Shown piece after piece: positions 7,276 to 17,548 of a DNA stretch of 37,465 nt (its first letter is position 1; every line of letters begins with the position of its first letter). Source of the DNA: an uncultured Clostridia bacterium (GTDB lineage: Bacteria; Bacillota; Clostridia; Oscillospirales; Ruminococcaceae); the NCBI GenBank assembly GCA_945833805.1, contig CAMAGG010000004.1, positions 1-37,465 of the forward strand, given 5' to 3'. The translations under genes were made by a program, and so were the position numbers. The notes beneath the pieces are model-generated. The model searched no databases, was not told the origin of the DNA, and was given only the letters and a program-made list of their open reading frames with translations.

Positions 7276-7868
7276 GGCATAAACGCCTCCTGTCCTGCTA
7301 ACTTATTACCGCAGTAGCTTTCCACGGGATAGCCGAAGACCATCTCATTCCCTGCGGCTGTTCCGTATTCATATACAACATTAAACTGATAGGGTATATG
7401 TGCCGGCAGCTTTGCGCTGATAAGCTCCATAATGTCGCTGGGGTAGAAGCTGCTTTCAGCCCCTCTTTCGGTATCAATAAAAAGTCTGTTGTTCCCCTGC
7501 TCGTCAAAGGGTTTGAATTCAAAAGTGCTTGAAGCCCCCGTGTAAACTGCTATCATATCCCCGAGCAAAGCAGAGGACAGCTTGCCGCTTCCTGCAAGGT
7601 AGGATTTCACAAGCCTTCTGCGCTCCTCAAGGCTTTTCTGTGTTCTCAGGTGGATATGAAGAAACCCTTCCAGCTTTTCAACAGTTTTTTCGTCTGCACT
7701 GTCCACAAAACAGTTCCCGAAAACTCTTTCAATTCCGTCCTTTACGCCGTCCAGCATATCCCCTTCAGCCTTTAATACCGCCTGCATTTCCACAACGTCA
7801 ATGTAAAAAGTGGGGTAATAGGTTACAAGCTGGTCATAGCTGCTTTTGTAGTAGTCGTCAAACAGCAT
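7272..7868 (-). CDS. Baseplate/tail protein, YmfQ (DUF2313, XkdU)-like
   Basis: Position directly after baseplate J; YYPTFYIDVVEMQAVLKAEGDMLDGVKDGIERVFGNCFVDSADEKTVEKLEGFLHI. Confidence 0.75.
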   Translation of the reverse strand: MLFDDYYKSSYDQLVTYYPTFYIDVVEMQAVLKAEGDMLDGVKDGIERVFGNCFVDSADEKTVEKLEGFLHIHLRTQKSLEERRRLVKSYLAGSGKLSSALLGDMIAVYTGASSTFEFKPFDEQGNNRLFIDTERGAESSFYPSDIMELISAKLPAHIPYQFNVVYEYGTAAGNEMVFGYPVESYCGNKLAGQEAFMP

Positions 7869-8970
7869 TTACGACCACCTCCCCGGGAACGGGTATGCTG
7901 TCAGCTCCGGGAGTGATATTCTCCGTGCCGCTGTTGACTGATAGTCCGCTGTAATCGACTACCGATTTAAGGGACGCTATCAGAGCGCCTACCGCCGAAT
8001 ACCTCACTACAACATCGGAAAAATCCTCAGTAGTAAGCACTATGTTTTTAAGGTACGCTGTAAGCGCCCTTTCGGCTTCAGCCTTTGCCTCTTCCATACT
8101 GTAACCCTTTGCCAGCTCCGCGGTAAAGGTCACGTTTATTTCTGTTGGCTCAGCCGAAACCGCCGTAAAGTGTGCTCCAAGGTTAGCCGCGCCCTCGCCC
8201 AGTCCGTCGCCCATAACGTATGTCACACCGCCCACAACAGCCGTATAGCCTTTTGTCGCAGGGTCAACGTATTCCTGCACATCTGATACCAATTCAGAGG
8301 AGCAGGGAAGCCCCAGCGGATTTATAAGCACCGCCTTGACCGTGTTCGGACCGTTCCACAAAGGGAAAATGCGGGCTTTTCCTACTCCGTCAAAGCTTTC
8401 ACACCACGTTTTATAGTGCTGCTTATTTCCGTTTTCCGCGGGACCGCCTATTTTTTCCTGCACACGCTGCCGAAGGCTGTCGTCGCTCTCCGTGTCTGTG
8501 CCATATTCAAGTATAGCGCCAAACACCGCACTTTCAAGCCCTGCAATGTTATTCACAGGAATAGCAGGCGTCCCGCTCTGAACAGTGTTTCCACTGGTTC
8601 CGGGAGTTTCAGCCTGAAGATACAAAGTGCCGCTGTCTGTAATGCCAAGCACAAAGTACTCGTTGTCGGAAAAAAATCTTTCCCCAATGTCGGGAGTAGT
8701 TCCCGTGAAGGTAACAGCGTATTTCGCACTTACAGCCCCGTGACGGGTAAGCCCGTACTCAGAAGCCTTGATGTCAAGATATTCCCCCGAAGTAGTGTCC
8801 ACCTGTGTAAGCTCAGATACCAGGTCGAGATTGGCGTACAGCTCCGCTATTTTAAGAGCCGCCCCCGACACCGCGTCGTAAAAAATACTGCCCTGCCGTG
8901 TGTCAATGTCCTTCGGCGCACTGTCGATAATTTCATTCAGAATGCTTTCATAGGTTTTGTTTTCAAACAT
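7858..8970 (-). CDS. Baseplate J-like protein (XkdT)
   Basis: ILNEIIDSAPKDIDTRQGSIFYDAVSGAALKIAELYANLDLV...GEYLDIKASEYGLTR...GPAENGNKQHYKTWCESFDGVGKARIFPLW. Confidence 0.92.
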   Translation of the reverse strand: MFENKTYESILNEIIDSAPKDIDTRQGSIFYDAVSGAALKIAELYANLDLVSELTQVDTTSGEYLDIKASEYGLTRHGAVSAKYAVTFTGTTPDIGERFFSDNEYFVLGITDSGTLYLQAETPGTSGNTVQSGTPAIPVNNIAGLESAVFGAILEYGTDTESDDSLRQRVQEKIGGPAENGNKQHYKTWCESFDGVGKARIFPLWNGPNTVKAVLINPLGLPCSSELVSDVQEYVDPATKGYTAVVGGVTYVMGDGLGEGAANLGAHFTAVSAEPTEINVTFTAELAKGYSMEEAKAEAERALTAYLKNIVLTTEDFSDVVVRYSAVGALIASLKSVVDYSGLSVNSGTENITPGADSIPVPGEVVVNAV

Positions 8971-9372
8971 TTATATTACCTCCCGGATATCCGTTTTGCC
9001 AAAAATCGTGTGGGCTGTAAAGCTTATGTGAACTCCGTCCCCCTCAAAGCCGAAGGAAAAATTATCGACGTCAAGTATTCTTGTATCCTCTGCCAGCGCT
9101 TCCTTTATCAGCTGGGGAAACGCCGTCTGAATAAGCTCCTTTGTGGTATCCTTGTCGTAGAGAAGCTGCTGAAGCTCAGAGCCGTACTCGCTGTCGTATA
9201 TGAGATTATTGTACCTCGCTGTCCGGAGAGCCTTGTCTATCGCCTGTTTTACAGCTTCTGTATTATCGGCTGTTCCGACTATCCTTCCACTGTCAAGGTC
9301 AAGCCTGTATGTTTTCGACGGCTTTTCTTCCGCTTCAGAAAGCGTTCCTACAGGAATTTCAATATCAAGCAT
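8971..9372 (-). CDS. DUF2634-like baseplate protein (XkdS)
   Basis: SKTYRLDLDSGRIVGTADNTEAVKQAIDKALRTARYNNLIYDSEYGSEL; Xkd gene order. Confidence 0.85.
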   Translation of the reverse strand: MLDIEIPVGTLSEAEEKPSKTYRLDLDSGRIVGTADNTEAVKQAIDKALRTARYNNLIYDSEYGSELQQLLYDKDTTKELIQTAFPQLIKEALAEDTRILDVDNFSFGFEGDGVHISFTAHTIFGKTDIREVI

Positions 9373-9376
9373 ATTA

Positions 9377-9640
9377 TCACATCCTGTCGAGTATGTAGTA
9401 TTTTTTACCGCCCCTGTAACTCAGAAGCAGTACCTTGTCACCTGTTTTAAGTCCCGAATCAGCTATAGCTTTCCCGAAAAGAGGCTGCACAGTGAGTTTG
9501 TCGTCCCCCATTGCTATAACAGTGACAGGAGATGTCTTTGTAATAACGCCTGTAATTATATCATCCTGCTTCGGGAAAAGTGATTGAATAAGCTGTTTCA
9601 GACTGCTGTATTCTTTCATTTTGAGCCTCCTACACTTCAT
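9377..9640 (-). CDS. DUF2577-like tail protein (XkdR)
   Basis: Short protein between XkdS- and XkdQ-like genes; GDKVLLLSYRGGKKYYILDRM. Confidence 0.75.
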   Translation of the reverse strand: MKCRRLKMKEYSSLKQLIQSLFPKQDDIITGVITKTSPVTVIAMGDDKLTVQPLFGKAIADSGLKTGDKVLLLSYRGGKKYYILDRM

Positions 9641-10592
9641 TGTTTTTGTTAAGCTTCAGTGACATTGTGTGGCTGTCGCCCCTGAACGTGTGACTGTCCT
9701 CGTCTACCCAGTAGGTACGGTTAACGCCAAGCTTCCCGATATTCACCCACACGCCCACACCGGATATAACATCATCAATACCCACGGTATTTACGTTAAG
9801 GCTCTGCTCGGGAGTGCTTGCCTCTTTCAGATTTTGCTTTATCTGGTCTTTCAGCTTAGCTTCGGAAAGGTCGTCGTCCTTTTTCTCCACATTCTGAAAA
9901 ATACCTATCTTCTTTTCAAGGGCGCTGTCCTTTTCTACGGCGTAGACAGTATCATCTTTTGTAAGCACCTTAATACGGGTGTTTATTTTTTCAATAGACT
10001 TCTTAAAGCTGTAGGAAAAAATATTTCCCTCAGTTTCAAGAACGTACTGCAGAATATTTTCCTTGCGCCTTGCAAGACTTAAAATTCCCTTTGAGGAGTG
10101 GACATAGTATTTAGCCCCTGTTGCCTTGTAGTCCTGAGAAACAGCGTCCTGTATCACGTCCCACGCCGTTGTGCGCTGCTTTACAAGCTCTGAAATTTTG
10201 TAGCTTGTATTTGCTACCTCCGAATACCTGACGCCGAAACGCCTGCACACATCAATAAAAATATCGTGCAGTGTCTTGTCGTTGTATGTGAAGGTGTCCT
10301 TGTTGTTGGCAAGATATATAGCATTGTCGTAGGCAGTAACCGTCATTTTACACCCTTCCGACTGCTGCTGGCTCATTGCAAGCCCACGGAAAAGCTCTTT
10401 TCCCTCGCTGTAGAAAATAAGGCTGTCACCACGGGTAACATCAATGCCGCTTTTGATTTTTTCAGTATCAATAAGTGTTGCGTCAAGACTTCGGGCGGCC
10501 GCGCCTTTTCTGCCCTTCCAGGTCACGCTTTCCACAAGGTCTGATATATCGTAGGTACTGCCGCTTCGGCAGAGCAAAAGCTTAATATCCAT
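9630..10592 (-). CDS. Tail hub / late control D-like protein (XkdQ/YqbQ)
   Basis: YDISDLVESVTWKGRKGAAARSLDATLIDTEKIKSGIDVTRGDSLIFYSEGKELFRG...IFIDVCRRFGV. Confidence 0.85.
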   Translation of the reverse strand: MDIKLLLCRSGSTYDISDLVESVTWKGRKGAAARSLDATLIDTEKIKSGIDVTRGDSLIFYSEGKELFRGLAMSQQQSEGCKMTVTAYDNAIYLANNKDTFTYNDKTLHDIFIDVCRRFGVRYSEVANTSYKISELVKQRTTAWDVIQDAVSQDYKATGAKYYVHSSKGILSLARRKENILQYVLETEGNIFSYSFKKSIEKINTRIKVLTKDDTVYAVEKDSALEKKIGIFQNVEKKDDDLSEAKLKDQIKQNLKEASTPEQSLNVNTVGIDDVISGVGVWVNIGKLGVNRTYWVDEDSHTFRGDSHTMSLKLNKNNEV

Positions 10593-10602
10593 AATTTCCC
10601 CC

Positions 10603-11391
10603 TTACGGCAATATCAGCACCGTACCGGGCTTTATCCTGTTTGGGTTCGAGCCGATAAACCTCTTATTTACGTCATAGATCTTACGATAAGCCGAAGCAT
10701 CGCCGTAATACTTTTTGGCTAAGTCGTAAATACTGTCCCCTGCCTTTACAATGTATGTCTCAGGCTTTATAACAGCATTTATTCGCGCGGCAGTCTTTTT
10801 TGGAACAACAGCTTTGCCGTTTTGTACAGTTACCTGCCGGATCTTTATGTCCTGATATTCCTTAAAGCTTATGGAATAATCGTAGCTTCCCACATCTCCG
10901 CCCTTCTGGGAATATGTAAAGCTTTCCACCGACATAAATTTTATAAAATTACACATTGTTATGTACACACGGACAGGGATTTTTCTTTTGAATATATCAG
11001 AAATAAAGCTAATGCAGTAGTGAGGAAGTACCTTCGCCCTGTTTTCGCTTATCGTATCTGTTGTGACAAAATTCGTCCCCTGCGCCCTTGCCCTTGCCGC
11101 TAAGTCACGGACATTCACTGTGCCGTCGCTGTTAAAGTCCGACAGGTTGTCCAAAGAAGCCGCGTACTGGGCGAAGGGCAGCGGCTTTGCAGGAAAAAAT
11201 GAGGAAAAGGAAAGAGTTTCCGCCTTTGGGGACTGCAAAATGCTTGTTTCCCCGAGCTCCGCCAAAGTGACGCTCTGGTTGTTGCCGCTCACCTTGATCT
11301 CAACTTTCTGGGGATTTACAGGGATAAGCAGCTTTTCCCCCTGCGCTTCTATCCATATCTGATACGGATTAGTACTCATAGGAGTCATCAC
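10603..11391 (-). CDS. LysM-domain tail protein (XkdP/YqbP-like)
   Basis: C-terminal LysM: ETYIVKAGDSIYDLAKKYYGDASAYRKIYDVNKRFIGSNPNRIKPGTVLILP. Confidence 0.88.
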   Translation of the reverse strand: MMTPMSTNPYQIWIEAQGEKLLIPVNPQKVEIKVSGNNQSVTLAELGETSILQSPKAETLSFSSFFPAKPLPFAQYAASLDNLSDFNSDGTVNVRDLAARARAQGTNFVTTDTISENRAKVLPHYCISFISDIFKRKIPVRVYITMCNFIKFMSVESFTYSQKGGDVGSYDYSISFKEYQDIKIRQVTVQNGKAVVPKKTAARINAVIKPETYIVKAGDSIYDLAKKYYGDASAYRKIYDVNKRFIGSNPNRIKPGTVLILP

Positions 11392-14300
11392 CTTCCTCGT
11401 ATATCTCAGTGAGCAGAATGTCCATGATCGCAGGCTCCACGCTTTCCATCAGCAGCCCTAAAAGTTCTTCCTTATTCGCTCCCCCTGTTACCTCAATACT
11501 GCCGTTCCCTGCAATTTCGACCACAACTCTTCTTGTAGCTCCCGAAGCGGCAGCTTCATGGGGCATGGAAATATTGTCATTCTGGAATCTTTCGCCGTAT
11601 TCTATTGCCTGTTTAAGGTTTTCCGGAATGTACACTTCCGTGGCTTTCTGCTGCTGGCTTAATATTCGCTGCGTTTCCTGTGCGGTATATACAACCTCGC
11701 CGCCGCCGAAGTTTACAAGCTCGGGACCATTTTCGCCCACCAGTGCCAGGCCGGGAGCGGCTGAAAGAGTACCGGTGGCATAACCTCCGATAAGATCCCC
11801 GGGGCCGTTTACTGTTGTGCCTTTGGGGGCAGGATAGGAAACATTCACCGCATTTGCCGCGCTCAGAGCTTTTGAGATCCTTAAGGCAATACTCATAGCT
11901 TCCTCAACCGCATTATATCCGCTTGCTTTCAGCTGTGCGATATAGCCGTCCATCATTACTTTGGCTGAATTTGCGGCGTCTGCACTAAGACCCATTTGGC
12001 TGATAACGCCTTCCATGTTATCGTCAACATTCTGCTTGATTTTATTAAACTCTTCCTGCATTACCTTGTTCACTTCAAGCAGGGACTGTGATGTATTATC
12101 CTTTATTCCGGACAATTCCTTTAACGCGTCGTTGAGCTCTTTTACCTTTTTCTCTGCGTCGGTCGTGTTCATATTGCCCAGTTCCTGAGCAAAAGCTACC
12201 GCCTGTTCAGGATCCAGCTGAGAGATCACATCGTTATCCATTTTAAGCCCCGACAGCTGTTTTACAGCGTCATTATACTGGCTGAAATAGTCAATCTGAT
12301 CCTGGATATTGCTTGTAGCCGTGTCCATGCTGAATGTATCCTGCAGGTTCATAAACCCGTTTACAAGTCCCGGGTCTTCAAACAGATCAAACATTCCGTC
12401 AAGACTTGAGCGTATCTCGCCAAAAGCCTTCTGATATTCTTCGGCAAACTTTGTTATTTCTCCGGAGTAATTATTCCATACATTTGAAACAACGCCCTCA
12501 GCTGAAGAAATTTTTTCCGCAGTTTCTTCTGAGCTTGCACCAAGTTCTAAAGTTTGATTTTTGGCAGTTTCAAGATTTTCGTCAATCGCATCGGTAGTAT
12601 ATCCCAGCACCGTTCCGGCTTCGCGGAATTTACTTTCATATTCCGATACAGATGCGCTTGCTTCATCATAAGCTTTTTTTGACTCTTCGTACTTACTGCT
12701 TAATTCATCATATGTCAGAACACCTTGATACAGACTTTCCACATCTGTGCTATAATCTCCTGGGTTATAGTTTTCCGGGACAGCAACACCTGTATAGGTT
12801 GTATTTCCTTTTGCTGATACATATGACGGATCAGACGACATCTTTTTGATCTGATCTTCATACATTTGCATAAGCCGTAGAGTTTCCTGCTGTTGCTTTA
12901 GCTGTTCCTCGTATTCTGAGCGTTTTACGGGGTCGCCGATAAAGTCTGCGGCGTTTTCCTTTTTGTTTTTTTCAACAACTTCGTCAACTGCCGACATATT
13001 ATAAGGGTCAAACCCTGTAATATCCCCGGTATCATAATTTACAACAATGTTACAGTTAAATGTATCGTTAAGGTAATCGGCGTATTCTTTCATCAGGTCA
13101 AGATCGCTGTTGGTTTTAGCGCCCTTTTCGGATAAATATTTAAGCTGAGCCGCTGCAATATATCCTGCATTACCCATTTCAGCAATTGACGTAGTCTGCT
13201 TGTTGTATTCATCGATCCCTTCTCTGATTGATTCGGATATCGTTGTTACTCTCTGCGCATAATCAGCCGCCGCACCGCCGCCTTTTTCATACTGGGCGTT
13301 AAGCTTTTCCAGCTGACTTTCAAGACTTTTCGCGGCTTCTGAGTTTGCCCCATAAGCGTCAACAACAGCTTTATACTGCCCCTCAAGAGTGCTTATTTCC
13401 TCACTGCATTGTGCAAGAGTGCCGTTGTAGTCCTCGACCTCATCCTTTGCATTGTTTGCAGCGCCTGCAATTGCACCTATCACACCGCCCAGAAGAGCAA
13501 TACTGCCTACGACTAACCCTATCCTACCAAGCGACAGTGTCTTATTCATTGCCTGCATTGCGCTCGACACTGCCGTAATTGATGGAGCAAGGGTAGAAAA
13601 AGCGCCTGTTACAGTGCCAACAGCTCCCACAGTCCCCATTATTCCTGTGGTCAGTACAGGGCAGCTGTCCGCCAGTCCGGCGAGCCCTTTAAGCGCTTCT
13701 GTAGTCATATCAGCAAGACCGCCGATAGTAGGTGACAGAGCGCCGCCTACAGCTATTTCAAGTTCATTCGCCGCGTTTTTTGTAAGCTGTAATTTGCTTT
13801 CAAGGGTCTTGTACCGCTTTTCTGCTTCGGTAGTAAGGGCTGTGTTTTCTGTCCACGCCGTATTTGCAGTAGTGACCGCACTACTCAGCACTCCTGAACT
13901 GGATGCAAGAGCCTTGATAGTATTTGCAAGTCTTATGTCGTCAAGGTCCATCTGCTGAAGGATAACCGAAGCCGAAGCCCCGTTTCTCTCAACGTCATTA
14001 AGCCCTGCAATAAACGCTTCAATTGCGCCGATAGCGTTTTCTCCGAATGCCGCGCTGAATTCCTGAGCCGTCATATCTGCCACACTTGCAAACTGCTCTA
14101 AGTTCGCGCTTCCTGTTTCAACAGCTGTCTGCATAGCCGTTATAAGCCTTGACATTGATGATCCGCCCGCCTCGGCGTTTATTCCCACCGACGTCATAGC
14201 CGTCGCAAGCGCCAGTATATCCGTTTCTGCCAGTCCTGCAAGACTTGCCGCAGAAGCCAAATATGATGACATATTGACAATGTCGGCTTCTGTTGTGGCA

Positions 14301-15079
14301 AAATTGTTTCCTAAGTCAACAATAACGGAACCCAGATTGCTGTAATTATCAGCCGACATTCCTGTGACATTTGCAAATTTCGCAAGACTTGACGCCGCCT
14401 CATCTGCAGACAGATTTGTACTTTCACCAAGTGCTATCATGGTTTCGGTAAAACTTTCTATGCTGTCCGTTGCGATACCCAGCTGTCCCGCGCTTTCCAT
14501 TACTCCGGCTATCTCCGTTACATTGGACGGTATACTCAGAGCCATATTTCTTGCCGCGTCAGACAGCCCCAGTAATTGTTCCTGTGTGCCGTCAACAGTT
14601 TTGTACACGCCTGTGATCGCGCTCTCAAATTCAATGGCTGCGCCTGCAGTATCTGTGAAAGCGGATTTCACAAACTGCAAAACCTTGTAACCGCCTGCAG
14701 CCAGAAACAGATTATTAAGACTGTCAGCCGTGCCGGATATCCCCGCAGAAGCACGTTTCGCGGCTGGTTCAATATCCCCGTAAGCGTCTGCCTGTTTCCG
14801 GACGCTCTGAGCCGCCTTGTCCGACTTGTCAGATACCTCGTTTTCTGCTTTTGCATAGCCATACGCTGCCTGTTCCGTCTGTCTTATTACCCGGTTTGTC
14901 TTGTCGAGCTCGTTCTGATAGTTTTTAAGCCCCTGATCATTTATATCAGTCCCCGTTGACTTACGGAAATTTTCCGCCATTTCCACAGCTGCATTCATAG
15001 AAGCTACAATTTCCCACATTTTTGCAGAAAAGTTATCCTGAAGCTCTAATTTAGTCCTTACATCTCCCAAATTATTCAC
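11369..15079 (-). CDS. Tail tape measure protein (XkdO-like)
   Basis: 1236 aa; AIEFESAITGVYKTVDGT...GVMESAGQLGIATDSIESFTETMIALGESTNLSADEAASSLAKFANVTGMS; GTG start at 15079. Confidence 0.93.
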   Translation of the reverse strand: MNNLGDVRTKLELQDNFSAKMWEIVASMNAAVEMAENFRKSTGTDINDQGLKNYQNELDKTNRVIRQTEQAAYGYAKAENEVSDKSDKAAQSVRKQADAYGDIEPAAKRASAGISGTADSLNNLFLAAGGYKVLQFVKSAFTDTAGAAIEFESAITGVYKTVDGTQEQLLGLSDAARNMALSIPSNVTEIAGVMESAGQLGIATDSIESFTETMIALGESTNLSADEAASSLAKFANVTGMSADNYSNLGSVIVDLGNNFATTEADIVNMSSYLASAASLAGLAETDILALATAMTSVGINAEAGGSSMSRLITAMQTAVETGSANLEQFASVADMTAQEFSAAFGENAIGAIEAFIAGLNDVERNGASASVILQQMDLDDIRLANTIKALASSSGVLSSAVTTANTAWTENTALTTEAEKRYKTLESKLQLTKNAANELEIAVGGALSPTIGGLADMTTEALKGLAGLADSCPVLTTGIMGTVGAVGTVTGAFSTLAPSITAVSSAMQAMNKTLSLGRIGLVVGSIALLGGVIGAIAGAANNAKDEVEDYNGTLAQCSEEISTLEGQYKAVVDAYGANSEAAKSLESQLEKLNAQYEKGGGAAADYAQRVTTISESIREGIDEYNKQTTSIAEMGNAGYIAAAQLKYLSEKGAKTNSDLDLMKEYADYLNDTFNCNIVVNYDTGDITGFDPYNMSAVDEVVEKNKKENAADFIGDPVKRSEYEEQLKQQQETLRLMQMYEDQIKKMSSDPSYVSAKGNTTYTGVAVPENYNPGDYSTDVESLYQGVLTYDELSSKYEESKKAYDEASASVSEYESKFREAGTVLGYTTDAIDENLETAKNQTLELGASSEETAEKISSAEGVVSNVWNNYSGEITKFAEEYQKAFGEIRSSLDGMFDLFEDPGLVNGFMNLQDTFSMDTATSNIQDQIDYFSQYNDAVKQLSGLKMDNDVISQLDPEQAVAFAQELGNMNTTDAEKKVKELNDALKELSGIKDNTSQSLLEVNKVMQEEFNKIKQNVDDNMEGVISQMGLSADAANSAKVMMDGYIAQLKASGYNAVEEAMSIALRISKALSAANAVNVSYPAPKGTTVNGPGDLIGGYATGTLSAAPGLALVGENGPELVNFGGGEVVYTAQETQRILSQQQKATEVYIPENLKQAIEYGERFQNDNISMPHEAAASGATRRVVVEIAGNGSIEVTGGANKEELLGLLMESVEPAIMDILLTEIYEEGDDSYEY

Positions 15080-15634
15080 CTGCCTTTTTAGCGGCTTTGT
15101 TTTCGGCTTCTATACGTTTTTGTATCGAGCCGATAATAAAAGCCCTTTCTTCGATGTCCATCTTTGCAAAATCGGACGGCAGTATGTGCAGCTTCTGCAG
15201 CGCGTAATGTGCAAAAGCAGAAACACTGTCGCCCTCTATCAGTTTTTTGACTCTTCTACCTTTTCAGCCAGTGTTTCCGTGTCGCTGATTTTGTTGATAA
15301 GCAGGAACAATTCGTCAAATTCCTTTGTATTGTCCACCATCTCAAGAAGCAGCTCTTCTTCGTTCATAACTCCGTAGCTGTCCTGTAAAGCTGCGTCACT
15401 AAGATTAGGATAAACGATACTTGCACACATAATTTTTTGCCGGTACTTCTGCAGATCTATAACACCGTTATGGGAACACTCCGCCCTCAGTTCCTCATTT
15501 ACCCTGGACGTAACAGGCTTTATCTCCCATTCAAGAGGCTTGCCGTTATTGTCGCAAAGAGATTTGGTAGCGGCATACTTGACATTCTTTCTCTCCTTCT
15601 TGTTTTTCTTCATAAACTTTTCAAATTCAGACAT
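15072..15634 (-). CDS. Long form of the tail assembly chaperone made by programmed -1 frameshift (about 187 aa)
   Basis: Slippery A AAA AAC at 15248-15242; -1 frame encodes LIEGDSVSAFAHYALQKLHILPSDFAKMDIEERAFIIGSIQKRIEAENKAAKKAGE then TAA at 15074-15072, overlapping the tape-measure start. Confidence 0.8.
15239..15634 (-). CDS. Tail assembly chaperone, short form (XkdN-like)
   Basis: 131 aa; SEFEKFMKKNKKERKNVKYAATKSLCDNNGKPLEWEIKPVTSRVNEELRAEC; located between tube and tape measure. Confidence 0.88.
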   Translation of the reverse strand: MSEFEKFMKKNKKERKNVKYAATKSLCDNNGKPLEWEIKPVTSRVNEELRAECSHNGVIDLQKYRQKIMCASIVYPNLSDAALQDSYGVMNEEELLLEMVDNTKEFDELFLLINKISDTETLAEKVEESKN

Positions 15635-15707
15635 GGTTTTACCTCCGGAATCTTGTTTTACCTTGTTTTATCTTGTTTTAAAGGGCGGCAGAAGCCGCCC
15701 CCTGTGT

Positions 15708-16220
15708 TTAGTTGCTGACTGCCATTCCGTCCAGTACATTAAAGGGTGTGCTGATGGAATAATCATCAAATGTGAATGAAATATCATCTGTAAGGTCGTT
15801 TGTGCCGGAGTCGATATTTGCGATAGTTGCTCCGCTCAGCAGACAGTCTTTGAGGATCGTTACCTGTTCCCCCGCGCTTGAAGAGCTGTCGCTGTTAGTC
15901 ACCTGCATTGTAAATCTCATTTCTTTTCCGGTTTTTTTGAAATACTCCATAATTTTGGCGAACATGGATGTATTGTAGTGGAAGGTCGCCGTGCCGGAGC
16001 CTTTCCAGCCCACGGTTTTATGACCCATTCCTGACTGACCCATTATGGAAATATCGGCAATGTCAAAGTCCACCTTTGCCTTGACATTGGTAACCTGCAT
16101 AAACAGATACCTGTTGACATTTTCGGAGTAGTTGCCTTTCTTGTCCATATTCAGGGAAATGTAGCAGTTTCCGAACTTGCCGGAAACGGTATCCCTCGAC
16201 TTCATTGTCACGTTATTCAT
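15708..16220 (-). CDS. Tail tube protein (XkdM-like)
   Basis: GKFGNCYISLNMDKKGNYSENVNRYLFMQVTNVKAKVDFDIADISIMGQSGMGHKTVGWKGSGTATFHYNTSMF. Confidence 0.9.
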   Translation of the reverse strand: MNNVTMKSRDTVSGKFGNCYISLNMDKKGNYSENVNRYLFMQVTNVKAKVDFDIADISIMGQSGMGHKTVGWKGSGTATFHYNTSMFAKIMEYFKKTGKEMRFTMQVTNSDSSSSAGEQVTILKDCLLSGATIANIDSGTNDLTDDISFTFDDYSISTPFNVLDGMAVSN

Positions 16221-16236
16221 ATCTATTCCCCCTTAT

Positions 16237-17547
16237 TTAAGATACTGTAACTGTCATGTACAGCTTTTCCATACTGTTGATAACAGTGACTTCGTCTGTA
16301 ACAACAACAGAAGTGGCGTCTGAACCTCTCTCCACGGTGATGTTTCCGTCGTCAAACCCCTCAATAGCCCTGATTCTCTGCAGGCTGTTGTGGTGATCTA
16401 CAATATCATTTTTAAGTGCCGCTCTGCCTGCGCTGTCGTTGGGAACAGTGCCCAGATAATTGTCGTTGAAAATAACGGCAATGTCGTTGGCTATCTGATC
16501 CACAACGCGGATAGTCTGATTTTTCTTGAAAATATCTCCCTTTGTGTCCGACGTGGTAACAAGAGAATTTATGTCCGTGAGAACTCTTACATCTGCGCCC
16601 ACCTTGTGGAATGCAAACTCTCCGTTTTTGATAGCGGTTTCAAGCTGTGACTGAGTAAACTGGGTATTTACACTGTATTCTCCGTCATAAAGAGCATTTG
16701 AAGCCGAAGCGTTTACATTTGTGCCGGCAATAACGCCTGTTACCCAGTAGACAAGCTCTGCCCCTGTCGCGCCGCTGTCTGTTACCGTATTCTTTACGTT
16801 TACAACGCCCTCGTAGTCGGCAGCGTAGCCCTGGACAACCACCTGAAACTTCTTGCCCATTTCATCACGAAGGCGCTTGCAGTAATTCGCATACAGAGCC
16901 TTGATCGTACTTTCAGCAGAAACACAGCCTAACGCGTTAAAACTGTAGGATTCCAGTGCGTCAAGGAATGCCTGGTGCGCTTCTCCTGTTACATCGCTGT
17001 CCGTACCGCCCGTCATTGACTCCCCTGCAGTTGCGGAAAGAGAAGCCCCTGCCTTAAAGTCTGCCCAGTCGTTGGAAACAAGCTCAGCCGCAGAGGCAAC
17101 GCCCTTCTGAGTGTCCACGGTCCGTGTGCCGTAAACTGTTGCAACGTCATACTTGCCGTCGTCATCAGCGTTTACAGTAATAACTGTTTTAATGCTGTTG
17201 CCCTTAGTTCCCGGATATTTTGCCACGGCATAGGTATTCTGTGCCTTTACGCCGCCTCCGTCAAGTCTGTAACAGTAAACGATACGGGCGTGAGCGAAAA
17301 GCTCTCTTAAATTTTTCAGTTCCTCGCTGTCGTAGCTGTAGCCGAAAACCGAAAGACTGTTTTTCTGGAGATCCTCGCTTGTTACCTCGAAAATTTCTCC
17401 CGTCTTTCCCCAGCCGCCTGTAACGCCTATTGCTGCAATACCTCTGTCCGACAGCTCTCTTGAAGCCGATACCGCCGATACCACGTTAATGTATGTGCCG
17501 GGAAGTACCTTGTTCTGTGCGATAAATGTTCCGCCGCCAAGTGCCAT
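16237..17547 (-). CDS. Contractile tail sheath protein (XkdK-like)
   Basis: KVLPGTYINVVSAVSASRELSDRGIAAIGVTGGWGKTGEIFEVTSEDLQ...C-terminal VERGSDATSVVVTDEVTVINSMEKLYMTVTVS. Confidence 0.92.
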   Translation of the reverse strand: MALGGGTFIAQNKVLPGTYINVVSAVSASRELSDRGIAAIGVTGGWGKTGEIFEVTSEDLQKNSLSVFGYSYDSEELKNLRELFAHARIVYCYRLDGGGVKAQNTYAVAKYPGTKGNSIKTVITVNADDDGKYDVATVYGTRTVDTQKGVASAAELVSNDWADFKAGASLSATAGESMTGGTDSDVTGEAHQAFLDALESYSFNALGCVSAESTIKALYANYCKRLRDEMGKKFQVVVQGYAADYEGVVNVKNTVTDSGATGAELVYWVTGVIAGTNVNASASNALYDGEYSVNTQFTQSQLETAIKNGEFAFHKVGADVRVLTDINSLVTTSDTKGDIFKKNQTIRVVDQIANDIAVIFNDNYLGTVPNDSAGRAALKNDIVDHHNSLQRIRAIEGFDDGNITVERGSDATSVVVTDEVTVINSMEKLYMTVTVS

Positions 17548-17548
17548 A

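Noticed and set aside
8416-9450. Long plus-strand ORF (344 aa)
   Set aside because: Antisense shadow of the XkdS/XkdT-like genes; Cys/Arg/Val-rich with no recognisable domain.
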